Positions 1 to 8,151 of a stretch of DNA of 41,151 nucleotides are shown here, piece by piece. The notes below the pieces were generated by a model. The model was not told the origin of the DNA and did no database searches. It saw only the letters and a program-made list of their open reading frames with translations. This DNA comes from an uncultured Saprospiraceae bacterium (GTDB lineage: Bacteria; Bacteroidota; Bacteroidia; Chitinophagales; Saprospiraceae): NCBI GenBank assembly GCA_938001865.1, contig CALLAW010000001.1, positions 1 to 41,151 of the forward strand, read 5' to 3'. Both the position numbers and the translations under genes were made by a program. Positions within the stretch are counted from its first letter, which is position 1. Each line of letters opens with the position of its first letter.

Positions 1-152
1 CCTTCTGATAGCCATTGTTGTACATTGACTTCCTCATTAGTGAGGACATCTGTACCAATGATATCTTCTGTAAATTGACTTCCAGTGACTAATTGAGCAT
101 TAAGTCCTAGATTTAAGATAAAAAATACGAATACGAGCAAATTGAATTTCAT
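1..152 (-). CDS. N-terminus of an exported protein, possibly thioredoxin-like (partial)
   Basis: The gene runs off the left edge; only about 50 codons are visible, starting at the ATG read from 152. It begins with a short basic start, a hydrophobic core of about 15 residues and a likely signal peptidase I site after LNAQ. The mature start (residues about 25-50, with D-x-x-G-T-D-V and an N-x-x-x-W-L-S-E-G end) resembles the strand that precedes the catalytic CxxC region in secreted TlpA/thioredoxin-like proteins of Bacteroidota. That assignment is inference, because the diagnostic cysteines would lie outside the window. It lies downstream of the YbbAP-like operon on the same strand, but 200 bases away, so it probably has its own promoter. 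Confidence 0.6.
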   Translation of the reverse strand, partial: MKFNLLVFVFFILNLGLNAQLVTGSQFTEDIIGTDVLTNEEVNVQQWLSE

Positions 153-219
153 GTTGCAAAAATTTATTTAAAAAATCGAATGACAAAATAAACAATAATA
201 TTCCTATTTTTTCCTTTTG

Positions 220-237
220 TCCAATTTATAAATTGGA
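220..237. promoter_or_regulatory. 18-nt perfect palindrome upstream of the exported protein gene
   Basis: The sequence TCCAATTTATAAATTGGA is its own reverse complement. It lies in an AT-rich spacer 68 bases before the minus-strand start at 152. No T-tract follows it on either strand in the right place for an intrinsic terminator, so a dimeric regulator's operator is the simpler reading. Function is inferred. Confidence 0.35.
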
Positions 238-352
238 ATTAACATTTTGTGCCTTAATAATATTAGCAGAAATGAATTGGAATGATTGCATATCTCATGT
301 CCTGACATACCTCAGAAGATTATTCAAGAGTAGGCCTCTCTCCAGTCTAGAG

Positions 353-2869
353 CTACACCCCTCTCAGTACCTCTAACGGACTGCGACTGACGACATCTCT
401 ACTATTCCACAACCCGATCAGTAAGGTGAGTACGATGATGAAGAGGAAGATACCCAAGAGAGGTATCCAGCTGATATTGAAGTCAAGCTCAAATACCCAT
501 GTGGCAAGGAGATAACTCCCTGACACTGCGAGTAGGATACCCGTAACTGCTGAGAGGATACCCAGAGCAAGGTACTCGACTGCATTGATTTTGTAGATTT
601 TATTCTCGACGGCTCCAAGAGTCCTGAGGAGTACACTCTCCCGTATCCGCTGATACTTAGAGAGGAAGAGTGAACTGATAAGTACGATCAGACCTATCAA
701 GATACTGAATCCTGCCATGAACTTGATGACATAACTGACTTTGGTGATGATTGAGTTGAGGGTGACAAGGATATTACCGAGGTCTATCACGGAGGCATTT
801 GGCATCGACCTGACCACTGAGTTACGATAGTCGGCGGTCACTTGCTTGTCTGGAGACTTAGTCACTAAGATCCTGAACTGTGGTGCCGCCTCTAACACTC
901 CCGTTGGAAATAGGATAAAAAATCGTGATTCCATCTTCCTGAAGTTGATCTTGCGGATGCTACCAACATACGTCGTAATCAGAGTGCCTTGGACGTTCCA
1001 TGTGAGGTCATCACCAATCCCGACATCTAAGCCATCGGCATATCGCTGATCGAGTGATATCATGATAGAGTCGCCACCATCATACACTCCTGTATATGTG
1101 CCTTCGATCAATTCTTCTTCGGGAGACATCTCTGCTTGGTAGCTGACACGTGCTTCTCTATTGATCGTCCTCCGTGAAGCAGTCCGAGTCGTATCTCGCA
1201 GCCACTCTTTCTTAGATCTTCCTTGCCAGCCCGCTAGCTCCATGGTGACGACGGGGACATTCTGGATGATAGGCATCTCATATGACTGGGTGATAGAGTC
1301 TATCTCTGCCCGTTGGTCTGATTCGATACCAAAGACTATCATATTGGGTTGATTGCCTGCACCCATGCCTTCTACATTGCCAAGGATCAATCCCTGTAAG
1401 ATGAAAAGCAATGTCAATATCCCAGTCCCCAATCCGATAGAGACGATCAATGTCTGTGTCTGATTATTGGGTCGATAGAGATTAGACAGCCCCTGCCTGA
1501 CTACAAAACTTGCACGCTTTGGAAAGTACTTCCTCACACTCCAGGTAACCAATTTAGCGACAGCGAATAGTACTAAGAATGCGACCAAGATCCCTCCAGA
1601 GAATAATACTGAGTCTCTGATCGAACCAGTCAATGAATAGAGAAACCCTGTGATCGATAGGACAATGAGCCCATAGACTATCCAGCGGACAGGATCTGGC
1701 TTGATCGGATCATCACTTACTCTCAATGTCTGCAGTGGTGTGACAGACCTGATACTCAAGAGTGGCGCTAGTGCAAAGAGTGTAGTACTCAGTATGCCCA
1801 TTACAAATCCCTTGGTCATTGCACTCAAGGAGATACGCATACTGACTTCGTATGGTAGGAAACTCTTGAGTATTATCGGTAGGATCAATTGGATGATACT
1901 ACCGATCGCCACCCCTAGGATGACACTGATGAGCCCCAGCACAAAGATCTGTAGGAAGTATACTGCAAATGCCTCTTGACTCTTCATCCCTAAGCACCTC
2001 AGTATAGCTATACTCTGGACCTTTGTCTTGACGTAGATGAGTACGCTACTTGCGACTCCAATGCATGCAAGGAGCAGAGAGATCAGTGCTACGATATTGA
2101 GGAAGCTATTGAGATTAGCGAAGGCCTCTTGAAGATTCTCTCGCTGGTCTTGGATGGTAGTGATCCGCTGTGAAGCATTGCGGAATTGCTGTCGTCTGAC
2201 TTTCTTCCATTGGTCAAGATCGATATCAGGTGCTGTCTTGTAATACTGTGTATAATTGACTAAGCTGCCTGGTTGTAGTAGGTCTGTATCTCGCATTTTA
2301 GTGCCAGCGATATATACCGATGGAGCAAAAGATGTCCCAGCATCTATACTGCCGAAGGCATTGAGCAATCGGCCATGTATGGCAAATGTCACCTTACCCA
2401 ACTTGATACTATCTCCTACGGATAACCCATACTGGAGGAGCATCCCATCATCTACCAGGGCATAGCTTCCTGACTGATAGGTCGTAGATGCTGCGGCTGG
2501 CTCAGTCAATAGCTCACCATAGTAAGGGAAGCCACCAGTCAGCCCGACTACTCTGACAAACTGGCTCTCATCTATCGCTGGGAGGTATGACATCGAGAAG
2601 AGCTCTATCTCTGATGATTGCTCTGCTTGCAGTGAATCAAGGGACATGGCTAACGACTCGGGTATCGGAGTATTCCCACTGACAGTCATGTCAGCTCCTA
2701 GGAGTGACTTAGATTGGGTCTCTATATCTCTCAGGAGATTGTCATTGAATGAGTTGATCGCAACCAACGCTGCGACACCCAGGATGATCGATGACATGAA
2801 TAAGATCAGCTTGGACCTCTCCTTTCTGCTATCTCTGATGGCAGTATTTACAATGAGGCTCCACTTCAT
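353..2869 (-). CDS. ABC transporter permease, FtsX/MacB superfamily, YbbP-like
   Basis: This is an 838-residue inner-membrane protein with the ten-helix layout of YbbP-type permeases. There is one helix near residues 20-38, a large extracytoplasmic domain, three helices around 255-370 (first FtsX module), two helices around 395-440, one near 475-495, a second extracytoplasmic domain, and three C-terminal helices (second FtsX module). Such permeases do not form a classical import channel; they couple ATP hydrolysis to work on periplasmic or membrane substrates. The start codon overlaps the stop of the ATPase gene by four bases (ATGA), so the two are translationally coupled. The length is close to E. 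coli YbbP (about 800 residues), and the divergent neighbour is a TesA-like hydrolase as in E. coli, which favours YbbP over LolC/E or MacB. The transported substrate cannot be read from the sequence. Confidence 0.85.
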   Translation of the reverse strand: MKWSLIVNTAIRDSRKERSKLILFMSSIILGVAALVAINSFNDNLLRDIETQSKSLLGADMTVSGNTPIPESLAMSLDSLQAEQSSEIELFSMSYLPAIDESQFVRVVGLTGGFPYYGELLTEPAAASTTYQSGSYALVDDGMLLQYGLSVGDSIKLGKVTFAIHGRLLNAFGSIDAGTSFAPSVYIAGTKMRDTDLLQPGSLVNYTQYYKTAPDIDLDQWKKVRRQQFRNASQRITTIQDQRENLQEAFANLNSFLNIVALISLLLACIGVASSVLIYVKTKVQSIAILRCLGMKSQEAFAVYFLQIFVLGLISVILGVAIGSIIQLILPIILKSFLPYEVSMRISLSAMTKGFVMGILSTTLFALAPLLSIRSVTPLQTLRVSDDPIKPDPVRWIVYGLIVLSITGFLYSLTGSIRDSVLFSGGILVAFLVLFAVAKLVTWSVRKYFPKRASFVVRQGLSNLYRPNNQTQTLIVSIGLGTGILTLLFILQGLILGNVEGMGAGNQPNMIVFGIESDQRAEIDSITQSYEMPIIQNVPVVTMELAGWQGRSKKEWLRDTTRTASRRTINREARVSYQAEMSPEEELIEGTYTGVYDGGDSIMISLDQRYADGLDVGIGDDLTWNVQGTLITTYVGSIRKINFRKMESRFFILFPTGVLEAAPQFRILVTKSPDKQVTADYRNSVVRSMPNASVIDLGNILVTLNSIITKVSYVIKFMAGFSILIGLIVLISSLFLSKYQRIRESVLLRTLGAVENKIYKINAVEYLALGILSAVTGILLAVSGSYLLATWVFELDFNISWIPLLGIFLFIIVLTLLIGLWNSRDVVSRSPLEVLRGV

Positions 2870-3570
2870 CTGATTGATGCATTGTTGACATTCTGATCAC
2901 TAATGATCCTTCCTCCCTTGAGCTTGATGATACGATCTGTCTTATTAGCTAGATCGAGGTCATGTGTGACGATGATGAGAGTTGTCTGTTTTTCTCTATT
3001 GAGTTCGAAGAGGAGATTCTCGACGATCAGTCCAGTCTCCTCATCTAGATTACCAGTAGGCTCATCTGCGAACAAGATCTGCGGATCATTGCTAAAGGCT
3101 CTTGCGAGTGAGACTCTCTGCTGCTCACCACCAGAGAGTTGACTGGGATAGTGATTGTGCCGACCAGACAGTCCGACTCTCTCGAGCAGATCCTCAGCAA
3201 TCGCCTTAGCCCCTTCAGTCCTCTCTTGGAGCTCTAGTGGGATCATGACATTCTCGAGGGCTGTCAATGTAGGTAAGAGTTGGAAGTTCTGAAAGATGAA
3301 GCCAACCTTGCGATTACGCAGGTCAGCTTTTTGGTTTTCGGTCATTTGGCTGATAGATTCTCCAGCAAGGGTGAGTACACCGCTTGTGGGATTGTCAAGA
3401 CCAGCACATAGACCAAGGAGAGTCGTCTTGCCAGAGCCTGAGGGACCTACGATAGATAAGATCTCTCCTTGCTCTACTTGGAAGTTGATGTTGTCCAAGA
3501 CGGTCAGCTCTTTATTGACTCCTTGATAGATTTTTTTTATCTCTTTTGCCTCGAGAATCATTCGCTTCAT
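2866..3570 (-). CDS. ABC transporter ATP-binding protein, YbbA/LolD-like
   Basis: This 234-residue nucleotide-binding domain is complete. It has Walker A GPSGSGKT (42-49), Q-loop Gln94, signature LSGGEQQR (145-152), Walker B ILFADEP (165-171), a D-loop and the switch His203. The short signature-to-Walker B spacing and the GNLD after Walker B are typical of the LolD/MacB/YbbA group. It would drive the permease encoded immediately downstream, with which it overlaps by four bases. ATG at 3570 is used; a second Met at codon 4 is possible. The 132-base gap to the divergent hydrolase must hold both promoters, but no convincing TAnnTTTG box was found there for this gene. Confidence 0.92.
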   Translation of the reverse strand: MKRMILEAKEIKKIYQGVNKELTVLDNINFQVEQGEILSIVGPSGSGKTTLLGLCAGLDNPTSGVLTLAGESISQMTENQKADLRNRKVGFIFQNFQLLPTLTALENVMIPLELQERTEGAKAIAEDLLERVGLSGRHNHYPSQLSGGEQQRVSLARAFSNDPQILFADEPTGNLDEETGLIVENLLFELNREKQTTLIIVTHDLDLANKTDRIIKLKGGRIISDQNVNNASIR

Positions 3571-3702
3571 TTAGTTTGTATTATGGATATTATCGATTGT
3601 CAATCTTTCCACTCACTATAGAACTAATAAAATGTAAATTCGTTTTAAGATCATCACAATCTTCTACCAATATGTGATAATTACTGACAAAACTTACATC
3701 CA

Positions 3703-4452
3703 ATGATCACTCCCAATACCCCACATCCTCGACACTCGATATCACAGACCATCCAATCAACACTCCAGATCAGTACTCTGAGTCTCTTACTCTGTCTGTG
3801 CAGTCTAGTGCATTGGGGATGCAAAGATGATGGACGACACAAGGATACAGTACAGCCAACACAGCAAGACAATCAACCAGTGGTAAACAAAAAGAAAACT
3901 GACAAAAAAGTCATCCTCTTCTATGGAGATAGTCTGACAGCAGGATATGGATTGGATGATAGCGAGTCATTTCCATCTTTGATCCATGACAAGATAGATT
4001 CATTGGGACTCCAATACACTGTCGTAAATGCTGGACTCAGCGGAGAGACTACCTCTGGCGGTCTCAAGCGTATCGACTGGGTAATGAAGCAAAGAGTAGA
4101 CATCTTTATCCTTGAGCTCGGAGCAAATGATATGCTACGGGGCTTACCATTAGCAGAGACAAGAAAAAATCTCACGGAGATCATCTCTATCGTCAAAGCA
4201 AAGAATCCAGAGATCAAGATTGGACTCTGTGCAATGCAAGCTCCACCCAATATGGGAGCAGAGTATGTCAATGGATTCAACGCTATCTATGAGGACTTAG
4301 CTACACAGTCTGATATTATGCTATTTCCATTCTTTCTGGAGGGTGTGGCAGGCAATCCAGATCTTCTCCTTACAGATGGCAAACACCCCAATGCCAATGG
4401 ACAAATCATCGTAGCCAATACTATCTGGAAGACACTAAGTCAGATGCTTTGA
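3703..4452 (+). CDS. tesA: SGNH/GDSL hydrolase, TesA-like arylesterase/lysophospholipase, exported
   Basis: This is a 249-residue protein with the ordered SGNH blocks. Block I is GDSLTAGYG (75-83, nucleophile Ser77), block II is the Gly in LSGET (about 114), block III is GAND (140-143) and block V is DGKHPN (225-230, catalytic Asp225 and His228). This is the TesA/arylesterase branch, which hydrolyses acyl esters and thioesters in the periplasm. The first 40 residues form a basic start, a hydrophobic stretch (about 21-36) and a Cys at 40, so it may be a lipoprotein. The -3 residue (His in HWGC) is poor for a lipobox, however, and a membrane anchor is the alternative. It is transcribed divergently from the YbbA/YbbP-like operon, the same arrangement as tesA-ybbAP in E. 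coli, which suggests a joint role in handling lipid-like molecules. Confidence 0.85.
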   Translation: MITPNTPHPRHSISQTIQSTLQISTLSLLLCLCSLVHWGCKDDGRHKDTVQPTQQDNQPVVNKKKTDKKVILFYGDSLTAGYGLDDSESFPSLIHDKIDSLGLQYTVVNAGLSGETTSGGLKRIDWVMKQRVDIFILELGANDMLRGLPLAETRKNLTEIISIVKAKNPEIKIGLCAMQAPPNMGAEYVNGFNAIYEDLATQSDIMLFPFFLEGVAGNPDLLLTDGKHPNANGQIIVANTIWKTLSQML

Positions 4453-4589
4453 CACCCATCACAGCACCATACCGCTCTCCCTGCCGCGATATGATAGCAG
4501 GAGCTATTGTAATAAGTAAAACACTCGAGTTTTTGTCACTTTTGGCCATTCGATGAAGATAACGGGTGTATTTTTATTTAAAGTTTTGT

Positions 4590-4597
4590 TATATTTG
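4590..4597 (+). promoter_or_regulatory. Possible -7 box (TATATTTG) for the thioredoxin-like lipoprotein gene
   Basis: TATATTTG fits the Bacteroidota -7 consensus TAnnTTTG and lies 81 bases before the ATG at 4679. No well-spaced TTG -33 element is evident, so it is a weak call. Confidence 0.3.
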
Positions 4598-4678
4598 ACT
4601 ATCAAGTGACTCCCTTCACTGCGAATAAATGCATACTATTGTATCTTAGTACGATTAAAATATCTATAACTTAGACTT

Positions 4679-5296
4679 ATGCATTTACAATTAGTAAAAT
4701 CTAGTATTGCTATACTCTGCTTGATTCTTTGCCTTGCAAGTTGCCAGGAAAGTACAAGCAACACAGCTGCACCGACTCAGGGAACGACTGCCAACAAGTC
4801 AACTGCCAGCAACAGTAAACGTACTCAGAGTACCACAAAAACTCCAACTCCATCAAAGACAACAGTTACCAATAAGACTGGAGAGATCGCCAACGGAATG
4901 GATTGGTTATCATTTGATGATGTCGCTAAGATGGGGAATAAGGACGGTAAGAAGTATCTCGTAGATGTCTATACATCTTGGTGTGGATGGTGTAAGGTCA
5001 TGGATAGACAGACATTCACCAATCCAGATGTACAATCATATGTCGATCAGAACTTCCATCCTGTCAAGTTTGATGCCGAGCAAAAAGAACCAATAGGATT
5101 CAAAGGAAAGCAATATGAGTGGACACCAGGCGGACGTAAAGGTGTCAATAAGTTAGCTGTTGAGCTCTTAGGAGGTCGGATGAGTTACCCTTCTCTCGTA
5201 TACCTTGATGCAGAGATGAATAAGATCAGAGTATCACCTGGATTCAAGAAGCCAGATCAGTTACTCGCTGAGCTCAAAGGTCTAGAAGGACTCTAG
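4679..5296 (+). CDS. Thioredoxin-fold lipoprotein with CGWC active site
   Basis: This is a 205-residue protein. Residues 1-22 are a lipoprotein signal ending in lipobox LASC (lipidated Cys22), followed by a Ser/Thr/Lys-rich linker (23-68). The thioredoxin-like domain occupies about 75-205, with the redox pair CGWC (102-105) after a YTSW strand and a cis-proline-type SYPS turn near 183. This matches the DUF255/thioredoxin_7 branch of membrane-tethered, periplasmic thiol oxidoreductases; the exact client is unknown. The linker has a low-complexity Thr/Lys composition expected for a tether to the outer or inner membrane. It heads a co-directional group with the unknown exported protein (72 bases downstream) and the DUF3127 gene. 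Confidence 0.82.
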   Translation: MHLQLVKSSIAILCLILCLASCQESTSNTAAPTQGTTANKSTASNSKRTQSTTKTPTPSKTTVTNKTGEIANGMDWLSFDDVAKMGNKDGKKYLVDVYTSWCGWCKVMDRQTFTNPDVQSYVDQNFHPVKFDAEQKEPIGFKGKQYEWTPGGRKGVNKLAVELLGGRMSYPSLVYLDAEMNKIRVSPGFKKPDQLLAELKGLEGL

Positions 5297-5367
5297 GTCA
5301 ACTCTACGTCAACCCAAATTAGATAATAAGAAAAACTGTATACCCAATCACTCAGAAAATTACCGAT

Positions 5368-5904
5368 ATGAAATCTATAATCATCACACTACTCTGCTTA
5401 TTGACGATAGGTCAGATAAGCGTAGCTCAGAAGCTCTTTACCGAAAGAAGCACTGTCCAATCTCTAGTCAAGACATCTGACTTCTTAGATACTGCAGTCG
5501 CAGAACTGAAGGCAGAGGGATTATCTGTAGAGAGAAACGAACTTACTAGAACAATATTCATGTCAGCTGGCCAATGTAAGGGTCTAGCAAGACAAGCATC
5601 CAATGCTGAGAATATTACCATCGATATGCTCGCTAAGTACCAAATGTACGAAGATGAGTACATCGACTTCCTCAAAGAAAAAAACATCGGAGGAGGCTAT
5701 TATTTGTTTGAGCCCAATGATGCAGTTGAACTCACTAACTACGCTAATACACTCTATACTTTGAAAGCTAAGATGAAAGCAAATGGCTATAGATATAACT
5801 TAGGGACAGATAATGCTGAGGAAAATCTAGTGTTACTACAGAGGTTTAATAAAACATATGGTAAATTTGCCAAACTCATGGAGAGCAGATTCGTAGAACT
5901 ATAA
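5368..5904 (+). CDS. Exported protein of unknown function (178 aa)
   Basis: I do not recognise a family. The protein starts with a clean signal peptide (hydrophobic 4-17, cleavage probably after SVAQ near residue 20), leaving a soluble mature protein of about 158 residues. It looks largely alpha-helical, with one Cys (in GQCKG) and no obvious catalytic motif. It ends only 13 bases before the DUF3127 start, so the two are likely co-transcribed, and the thioredoxin lipoprotein lies 71 bases upstream. The single Cys and the neighbouring thioredoxin do not by themselves prove a redox link. Confidence 0.6.
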   Translation: MKSIIITLLCLLTIGQISVAQKLFTERSTVQSLVKTSDFLDTAVAELKAEGLSVERNELTRTIFMSAGQCKGLARQASNAENITIDMLAKYQMYEDEYIDFLKEKNIGGGYYLFEPNDAVELTNYANTLYTLKAKMKANGYRYNLGTDNAEENLVLLQRFNKTYGKFAKLMESRFVEL

Positions 5905-5917
5905 TCACTTAAGCAGA

Positions 5918-6313
5918 ATGGCATTAGAGACTAGCGGCAAATTACACAAAGTATTTCCAACCGAAACCAAAGGATCAAGTAACTTTCAAGTCAGAGAGTT
6001 CGTCATAGAGACTGAGGGACAGTATCCTCAGTTTGTCAAGTTTCAAGTCACACAAGATAAGTGTGATATGCTTGACAACTATCAAGAAGGTCAACAAATC
6101 AAAGTAGCCTTTGACCTCAGAGGCAGAGAGTGGCAAGGAAAGTACTTTACCAATCTCAATGCTTGGAAGATAGAGTTAGCAGGAGGTGCTGCACCTTCCA
6201 ATCCAGGGAGTAGCAACAAAGAAGACTTCCCAAGTATCAGTCAGGCACCACCACCGAGTGCAGAGCCTGCTGGTAATATCCAAGACTCTTCCTTAGATGA
6301 CCTTCCATTTTAG
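5918..6313 (+). CDS. DUF3127 domain protein (OB-fold, SSB-like)
   Basis: This is a 131-residue cytoplasmic protein. Residues 1-87 match the DUF3127 pattern common in Bacteroidota: a start like GKLHKVFPTET, a central VKFQ strand, then an LRGREW turn and an FTNLNAWKIE end. This is an OB-like beta-barrel. The C-terminal third is Gly/Pro/Ser-rich and ends in an acidic, hydrophobic tail (DSSLDDLPF), strikingly like the acidic C-terminal peptide of single-stranded DNA-binding proteins that recruits repair and replication partners. The domain match is by recognition; an SSB-like function is inference from the fold and tail. Confidence 0.8.
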   Translation: MALETSGKLHKVFPTETKGSSNFQVREFVIETEGQYPQFVKFQVTQDKCDMLDNYQEGQQIKVAFDLRGREWQGKYFTNLNAWKIELAGGAAPSNPGSSNKEDFPSISQAPPPSAEPAGNIQDSSLDDLPF

Positions 6314-6417
6314 CAATCATGTAGACCGATAGGTCGACTTATTCGTACTGATTTAGTCGGATTATTCAACATATTGTGTACCTTAGTGAGTAATATCTCA
6401 TAAGGTCAACCACAACT

Positions 6418-7170
6418 ATGCTACCTGATAATCTGAAGTATCTCAGAAAGAAGAGAAATCTCTCACAACAAGAACTCTCCTCTGACTTTAACATCCCGCG
6501 TACCACACTTGGAGATTACGAACGAGGGAAGACTGAGCCCAATCTCGCTACACTGATCAAGATCAGCGAATACTTCGACACTTCAATCGATCACTTGATC
6601 AAGTCTAGGCTCTCCCACGACGAACTAGAGATCGTCAATGATAGTAAGCTCAAGATACTCGCTATCTCAGTAGATAGTCACAATAACGGCAATATCGAAC
6701 TCGTCGATACTAAGGCAGAAGCAGGTTACCTAGAGAGCTATCAAGATCCAGAGTATATCAGAGACTTACCTAAGATCGCAATCCCACAACTCACAGAAGG
6801 GACATATCGAGGCTTTGAGATCACAGGTGATAGTATGTTGCCATTAGAGTCGGGGAGTATCATCATCTCTCAGTACGTAGAGTCGATCGCCTCATTGAAG
6901 GATGATAGGACATACATCATCGTCAGTAAGTCTGAGGGACTCGTCTACAAGAGAGTAAGGAATGATAAGGCTAATCAACGTCTTATCCTGATCTCTGATA
7001 ATCCGCTCTACTTGCCATACACTCTCGAGTATCAAGAGGTACAGGAGATCTGGCAGTATCATGCAAGTTTGACATTCAATGATACACATGCTGGATATCA
7101 TCAATCCATAGAAGCCAAGCTCTCAGAGATCAAGAGCAAACTCGAAAGTCTAGAAGAGAAACTGACTTAG
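6418..7170 (+). CDS. XRE-S24 (LexA/CI-like) transcriptional repressor
   Basis: This is a 250-residue regulator with an N-terminal XRE helix-turn-helix (about 5-62; LSQQELS then IPRTTLGDYERG) and a C-terminal S24 peptidase-like domain. The predicted Ser-Lys dyad is Ser139 (GDSM) and Lys178 (VYKRV). An Ala102-Gly103 pair in KAEAGY sits where LexA/UmuD/CI-type proteins cut themselves, so damage- or stress-induced self-cleavage is possible, although many chromosomal members of this family keep the motif without proven cleavage. The last 25 residues form a heptad-like coiled coil. Whether it controls itself is unknown; a variant -7-like TACCTTAG at 6379 and a short dyad near 6330 precede it. Confidence 0.85.
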   Translation: MLPDNLKYLRKKRNLSQQELSSDFNIPRTTLGDYERGKTEPNLATLIKISEYFDTSIDHLIKSRLSHDELEIVNDSKLKILAISVDSHNNGNIELVDTKAEAGYLESYQDPEYIRDLPKIAIPQLTEGTYRGFEITGDSMLPLESGSIIISQYVESIASLKDDRTYIIVSKSEGLVYKRVRNDKANQRLILISDNPLYLPYTLEYQEVQEIWQYHASLTFNDTHAGYHQSIEAKLSEIKSKLESLEEKLT

Positions 7171-7281
7171 CAGGCAGCAAAGAGGGAGTCAAGTGTCTAG
7201 GCCTGGAGTGAAGAGTCTCCTTACCTGATCAACACCCATAACGCATCTTTTCAAAAATCGAGAGATGCTTCTAGAGCAAAC

Positions 7282-7297
7282 CATCTGAGATCAGATG
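7282..7297. promoter_or_regulatory. Inverted repeat 7-2-7 upstream of scpB
   Basis: CATCTGA-GA-TCAGATG is a perfect dyad lying between the XRE-S24 regulator and scpB, 54 bases before the scpB -7 box. There is no following T-run. It could be an operator for the neighbouring S24 repressor; a weaker hairpin (GCATCT/AGATGC, 7243-7268) lies just upstream. Confidence 0.3.
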
Positions 7298-7351
7298 ATT
7301 ACGATTCTACTGAATGCGAAAGATTAATTCGTTATTGTTTTGATGCATCCC

Positions 7352-7359
7352 TACCTTTG
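7352..7359 (+). promoter_or_regulatory. -7 promoter box TACCTTTG for scpB
   Basis: TACCTTTG (followed by C) is an exact match to the Bacteroidota TAnnTTTG element. TTG triplets at 7335 and 7340 are candidate -33 elements but closer than ideal. The box covers the upstream-most TTG codon of the scpB frame (7357), which argues that translation starts further downstream. Confidence 0.55.
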
Positions 7360-7389
7360 CGGGATCAAAGTAACTTAGATCACAACACC

Positions 7390-8025
7390 TTGGAAGATAA
7401 CAAACTTGCTACATATCTAGAGAGCCTCATATTCGTAGCAGCCTCTCCCGTGAGTCTCAAAGACTTAACCATCTCTATCAATGCTTACTTGATGACATCA
7501 CTCTCTACCGATGACATCGCTAAGCAGGTAGACTCTCTCACTCAGAAGTATGACTCAGAGGAGTACTCATTTGGAATCAGAAAGATCAATGGTGGATATG
7601 CATTCATGACTAAAGGTGCTTACCACGAGCTCAATGGTCAGGTACTCAAGAGGCAAAACAACAAAAAGTTAACTCGTACAGCACTCGAGACCATCTCTAT
7701 CATCGCTTACAAGCAGCCAATAACTAAGGGAGAAATAGAATCAATCAGAGGAGTATCATCTGACTACTCAGTACAGAAATTGATGGAAAAAGAACTCATC
7801 GAAATTACGGGTAGATCAGAAGCACTTGGTAAGCCTCTACTCTATGGTACGAGTCCCAAGTTCATGGATCACTTCGGACTGAACTCTATCGATGACCTAC
7901 CCAAGCTCAAAGAGCTCAAGCTCGAGGAGTATGATGATGATCATACGATCAGTAAGAGCCAAGGAGAGAGAGCATCAGATAGTACAACGGCTGATGTAGC
8001 AGAGATCACACAAGAGGAGGAGTAG
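7390..8025 (+). CDS. scpB: Segregation and condensation protein ScpB
   Basis: ScpB is the winged-helix subunit of the SMC-ScpA-ScpB condensin that organises and separates the chromosome. The frame carries the family's two winged-helix domains. The first starts near LESLIFVAASPVS; the second contains TRTALETISIIAYKQPITK followed by IRGVSSDYSVQKLMEK. It ends in an acidic tail typical of ScpB. The longest reading starts at TTG 7357, but that codon lies inside a TACCTTTG promoter box, so the next TTG at 7390 is chosen; no in-frame ATG is available near the start. The scpA and smc genes are not in the window. Confidence 0.85.
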   Translation: MEDNKLATYLESLIFVAASPVSLKDLTISINAYLMTSLSTDDIAKQVDSLTQKYDSEEYSFGIRKINGGYAFMTKGAYHELNGQVLKRQNNKKLTRTALETISIIAYKQPITKGEIESIRGVSSDYSVQKLMEKELIEITGRSEALGKPLLYGTSPKFMDHFGLNSIDDLPKLKELKLEEYDDDHTISKSQGERASDSTTADVAEITQEEE

Positions 8026-8151
8026 ATTACCTAGAAGTATCGATCAGAGAGAGCAAGTGTCAATCTTCTTGCCTCAGATGACAATCTCTCCCCATGTAGA
8101 GAACTCTATCGCTGTCCATACCGTTACTACATCACCTAATAAGCAATAACT

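Noticed and set aside
6325-6345. Short dyad GACC-GATA-GGTC before the S24 regulator as a terminator
   Set aside because: Only 4-6 bp and no following T-run; too weak to call as a terminator or operator.
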